Origin: CAZVLE01 sp964627855 | GTDB taxonomy: Bacteria; Bacillota; Dethiobacteria; DTU022 | NCBI GenBank assembly: GCA_964627855.1 | Contig: CAZVLE010000109.1 | Coordinates: 1 to 24,608, forward strand | Reading direction: 5' to 3' | DNA: 24,608 nucleotides | Part shown: in pieces, positions 22,203-24,608 of the stretch | How the letters are laid out: every line of letters starts with the position of its first letter | How positions within the stretch are numbered: the stretch's first letter is position 1 | Made by a program: the position numbers and the translations under genes | The notes under the pieces: generated by a model | What the model saw: the letters and a program-made list of their open reading frames with translations, nothing else | What the model was told of the DNA's origin: nothing | Database searches by the model: none

Positions 22203-22961
22203 TCAGACAAATGAAATGGCAAAGAGAGACAGGTAACCAACCAGGAAAATAAAAGGCGTATCCCAGGTATGTGGAGAGATTGCTTCTGTTAAAGTCATAA
22301 GTATAGGAACTACCAGCAGGGTGACTACAAATTGTTCATGGCTGAAATAGGATCTCATCACAACGATAACAATCAAGCTTGTTAAAAATACACAGGCACT
22401 GCCCTCCAGGCTGCGCACATATTTTTTCCCTGTGAAAAGAGCTCTGGTTTGATAGCGATGTCTGCCAAAACGCACTCCAACCGGTTCGGCGAGGCCATCG
22501 CCTATACCGTTAATCAAAACCGGCAAAAACATCAAGTGAAGCAGATCGTAATAATAGTACAATACCACCATCGGTATAAGTACCAAATAACCTGCTGCAA
22601 TCTGCGTAGAGAGCCATAAAAGAGTGTGGGGACGATCTTCCGGCCGATCAAATGATAAAAACATTAAGGAGATCGCTTTAATTCTTGTCCTAACTGGTTC
22701 AATATATATTATCAGCGAAATAACAGCTGCCACTGCTCCCAGAATAAAGTAACCGAATGACTCTTCATAAGCAAAAGCCCTGTCTACATAAACCGGGACC
22801 AGGAAAAGAACAAAGTGATTTATTTTGCGGGTATAATTTACCTTTACCCCTTTATGTTTAACCAGTAGCCCGGTCAGACATTGAACCGAGTATAAAATAA
22901 GCGCCTTAATGAGTTGATTGAATAAAAATACTGTGGCGATGATCATCCCTGCCATCTGCAT
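22203..22961 (-). CDS. CTP-dependent lipid kinase family membrane protein (DGK1/SEC59/VTE5-like)
   Basis: 252 residues with about seven membrane helices. Landmarks of the family (diacylglycerol kinase DGK1, dolichol kinase SEC59, phytol kinase VTE5) are an early TRKINHF, a central NGIGDGLAEPVGVRFGRHRY at 151-170, and RSLEGSACVFLTSL at 183-196. The family uses CTP to phosphorylate lipid alcohols in the membrane; the substrate here could be a diacylglycerol or a polyprenol and cannot be chosen from sequence. No good ribosome site precedes the first ATG; ATG codons at residues 3 and 6 are alternatives. It is likely co-transcribed with the DHH gene downstream. Confidence 0.78.
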   Translation of the reverse strand: MQMAGMIIATVFLFNQLIKALILYSVQCLTGLLVKHKGVKVNYTRKINHFVLFLVPVYVDRAFAYEESFGYFILGAVAAVISLIIYIEPVRTRIKAISLMFLSFDRPEDRPHTLLWLSTQIAAGYLVLIPMVVLYYYYDLLHLMFLPVLINGIGDGLAEPVGVRFGRHRYQTRALFTGKKYVRSLEGSACVFLTSLIVIVVMRSYFSHEQFVVTLLVVPILMTLTEAISPHTWDTPFIFLVGYLSLFAISFV

Positions 22962-23182
22962 TAATAGTATAATTCAGTCCTCACACATTATATTTCTCAT
23001 ACAACCTGATAATCCTTTTGCTGAAGATTGAACTACTGATAATTATGACCGGGATGAAATTAGCAAATAATCATAAGTTGAACGGTCGGAACCAAGTACT
23101 CTGCCAAGATGTCAGATCTATAGAGTAAAATAGTTGCCTGAATATCTTTAACGGTTTTATCTGAAAGGGAGGTCTTTTTTTA

Positions 23183-23923
23183 ATGTTGACCAGAACGGTG
23201 CCTGTAATCATTACCTTAATATTAAGTGTAACTTTGCTGCTAAGCGGTTGCGGGGGTGCCCAGGTCAATACCACACCTGCTGAAAGCGCCAGGGTAATTC
23301 AAACTGTTGGAGAGGCTGAATTAAAAGCTCCCCCGGACCTGGCCACAATCAGCCTGGCTATAGAAACCCGCAGCAACTCGGCATCTGATGCAGTCGAAGA
23401 AAACGCCATGTTGGCAAATGCTGTGCATGAAGCTTTGCTTAAATATGGCCTTTCGGAAGATGATATAAAAACCGGTTCTTATTCGCTATATAGTTACCGC
23501 GATTGGTATGAAGAACGCCCAATGGGTGGAACGGAGATTATTACCTACCAGGTTACCAACGAAATCATTATTAAAACAGGCAGCCTCGATGCTGTTGGAG
23601 AAATTATTGATCTTGCTGTCAAAGCCGGGGCAAACAATATTAAATATGTTAACTTTGAGCTCAAAGACCCGCAGGATCTACTCATGCAAGCCCTTGGAGC
23701 GGCTACCGTTCAGGCTCAGCGTAAAGCAGAAGCAATTGCTGAGAGCACTGGCGATACTATAACGGGTTTGCAGCGCATCAGGGAGGAAAGAACAGACTAC
23801 CTGCCCTTCAGGCACGAAGACATGATCCTACAAGAGGATCTGGGCATGGGTATGGCAACACCAATAATCCCCGATGATGTAGTGGTAAGAGCAACTGTTA
23901 TTGCTGAATATCTAATTAAGTAA
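23183..23923 (+). CDS. SIMPL-domain (DUF541) lipoprotein
   Basis: 246 residues. A signal MLTRTVPVIITLILSVTLLL and lipobox LSGC put a lipid anchor at Cys23, so the protein works outside the membrane. Residues about 38-245 are a SIMPL domain: IQTVGEAELKAPPDLATISLAIETR at the start, then YSLYSYRDWYEERPMGGTEIITYQVTNEIIIKTGSLDAVGEIIDLAVKAGAN and a final VRATVIAEYLI. Related proteins include the periplasmic E. coli YggE and Brucella Bp26; SIMPL proteins form ring-like oligomers and are linked to oxidative stress resistance, but no catalytic role is known. GGGAGG lies ten bases before the ATG. It is alone and followed by a terminator. Confidence 0.92.
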   Translation: MLTRTVPVIITLILSVTLLLSGCGGAQVNTTPAESARVIQTVGEAELKAPPDLATISLAIETRSNSASDAVEENAMLANAVHEALLKYGLSEDDIKTGSYSLYSYRDWYEERPMGGTEIITYQVTNEIIIKTGSLDAVGEIIDLAVKAGANNIKYVNFELKDPQDLLMQALGAATVQAQRKAEAIAESTGDTITGLQRIREERTDYLPFRHEDMILQEDLGMGMATPIIPDDVVVRATVIAEYLIK

Positions 23924-23947
23924 TCCTAGCCATACCAGGAAGGGCAG

Positions 23948-23979
23948 GCCGCACTTGTTAGGGAGTGCGGCTTTTTTTT
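23948..23979 (+). terminator. Intrinsic terminator after the SIMPL gene
   Basis: GCCGCACT (23948-23955) pairs perfectly with AGTGCGGC (23964-23971) around an 8-base loop, followed by eight T at 23972-23979. It lies 25 bases after the SIMPL stop. Confidence 0.95.
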
Positions 23980-24001
23980 CTGTAAAAATAAGAGGTTTTA
24001 A

Positions 24002-24469
24002 TTACTGCAGTATTTTAACAAGATCATCTGGCAGGGGAAATGATTTATTTGTACCAACCCTGGAGCAAACCCAGACCAGTTTTCCGCTGGCCAGACATTC
24101 TTCTTCACCTTTTTTGAATATAGCCAACAACCAGGTTAAGCTTGATTTGCCAATTTTATGAGCTGTAACACCAATATCAATGATTTCATCGAACCTGATT
24201 GGTTTGAAAAAATCTATCGTTGCCTTGACCAGGAAAAAGTCAAGCCCCTTGCCTGTAACTTGCTCCAGGTAATCATAATTAATGTTTCTGACAAATTCAG
24301 TGACAGCGGTGTCAAAATAGGTTAAATAATGGGCATTAAAAACAATACCCTGGCCGTCTATTTCTGCATACCTTACCCGCAACTGGTGGAAATAATTAAA
24401 GTGATCCCGTACGAGCAAATCAGTTTTTTCATTGTCAACTTTTTGTTGCGTTGATTTTTCACCGGTCAT
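24002..24469 (-). CDS. Acyl-CoA thioesterase (YbgC/4HBT hotdog family)
   Basis: 155 residues. The hotdog-fold active-site segment RVRYAEIDGQGIVFNAHYLTYFDTAVTEFVR places the catalytic Asp38 in a YxExDxxGxVxxxxYxxYF motif, with Asn45 and Tyr48. The segment FFLVKATIDFFKPIRFDEIIDI is also typical. These enzymes hydrolyse the thioester of acyl-CoA in the cytoplasm; this group includes 4-hydroxybenzoyl-CoA thioesterase and YbgC/FadM, and chain-length preference cannot be read. An extra 20-residue polar N-terminus precedes the domain. GAAGGGAG lies ten bases before the ATG. The promoter candidate upstream suggests independent transcription. Confidence 0.9.
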   Translation of the reverse strand: MTGEKSTQQKVDNEKTDLLVRDHFNYFHQLRVRYAEIDGQGIVFNAHYLTYFDTAVTEFVRNINYDYLEQVTGKGLDFFLVKATIDFFKPIRFDEIIDIGVTAHKIGKSSLTWLLAIFKKGEEECLASGKLVWVCSRVGTNKSFPLPDDLVKILQ

Positions 24470-24548
24470 TCTGCAGCAGCTCCCTTCTACTCTACTTTTA
24501 AATTCTTGCAGGTGATTGATCCTTAACGAACCGATAAAGCCTTTTCTA

Positions 24549-24579
24549 ATTATATTTTAGCGGATATAATCATTTACAA
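24549..24579 (-). promoter_or_regulatory. Candidate promoter of the thioesterase gene
   Basis: On the minus strand, TTGTAA (24579-24574) and TATAAT (24554-24549) have a long 19-base spacer, about 80 bases before the ATG. The -10 is consensus; the spacing is at the edge of what sigma-A accepts. Confidence 0.35.
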
Positions 24580-24608
24580 TCATACTTTATTTTTTCCGTT
24601 ACTGAAAG

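Noticed and set aside
22962..22985. Leaderless start for the lipid-kinase-like gene, with TATACT just before the ATG
   Set aside because: There is no -35 at proper spacing and an inner ATG remains possible; AT-rich sequence alone explains it.
1..24608. Defence island, prophage, CRISPR, toxin-antitoxin or secretion system
   Set aside because: No repeats with spacers, no nuclease-helicase sets, phage genes or small paired ORFs were found; gene content is metabolic and membrane-related.
1..24608. tRNA or rRNA genes
   Set aside because: I saw no tRNA-like cloverleaf with TTCRA loop or rRNA segments in any intergenic gap.

Overview
This window looks like chromosomal DNA from an anaerobic, Clostridia-like member of the Bacillota. 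The inference rests on strong GGAGG-type ribosome binding sites before almost every gene, frequent GTG and TTG starts, short SPII lipoprotein signals, and a three-gene (pntAA-pntAB-pntB) transhydrogenase. It reads as ordinary housekeeping and accessory chromosome: I see no rRNA, tRNA, CRISPR array, intact transposase, phage gene or recognisable defence island. Species cannot be fixed from the sequence alone.

Layout. Bases 3-140 are the last 45 codons of glnS (+). Bases 175-5805 are on the minus strand. In order of transcription they hold an NmrA-like NAD(P)-binding protein and a cupin, a roughly 210-base structured gap, then class II fructose-bisphosphate aldolase, a rhomboid protease, a membrane-anchored SDH/Clp-fold protease and a GNAT-nitrilase fusion. 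Bases 6093-9013 (+) are the proton-translocating transhydrogenase operon, in which all three genes use non-ATG starts. Bases 9031-10229 (-) are two membrane proteins (DUF1295, DUF2177). Bases 10295-11103 (+) hold a tiny leader ORF overlapping a class I methyltransferase by ATGA.

Bases 11280-16173 (-) hold a small membrane protein, an AcuB-like CBS/ACT protein ending in a clear terminator, a complete iron-chelate/cobalamin-type ABC importer (binding lipoprotein, permease, ATPase) and an SDR oxidoreductase. Bases 16465-18274 (+) hold an orphan ABC-2 permease, a broken N-terminal piece of an arginase/agmatinase gene and an HD-domain hydrolase. Bases 18431-20314 (-) hold a class III aminotransferase and a truncated DUF5050-like gene. 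UspA (+) is divergent from the aminotransferase across a compact control region: a consensus promoter, an extended -10 and a perfect palindrome. The last part has a DGK1/VTE5-type lipid kinase and a DHH-family protein (-), a SIMPL lipoprotein with a terminator (+), and an acyl-CoA thioesterase (-).

How they work together. The firm functional units are the transhydrogenase (proton gradient coupled to NADH/NADP+) and the ABC importer. The SDH protease with the GNAT-nitrilase (16-base gap) and the DUF1295-DUF2177 pair are likely co-transcribed but of unknown role. The most informative oddities are decayed or rearranged DNA: a GTGCCCTGWC repeat found at three intergenic places, two gene remnants, and a probable leader peptide formed where one repeat copy lies. 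I did not find convincing evidence for a wholly new multi-gene system.
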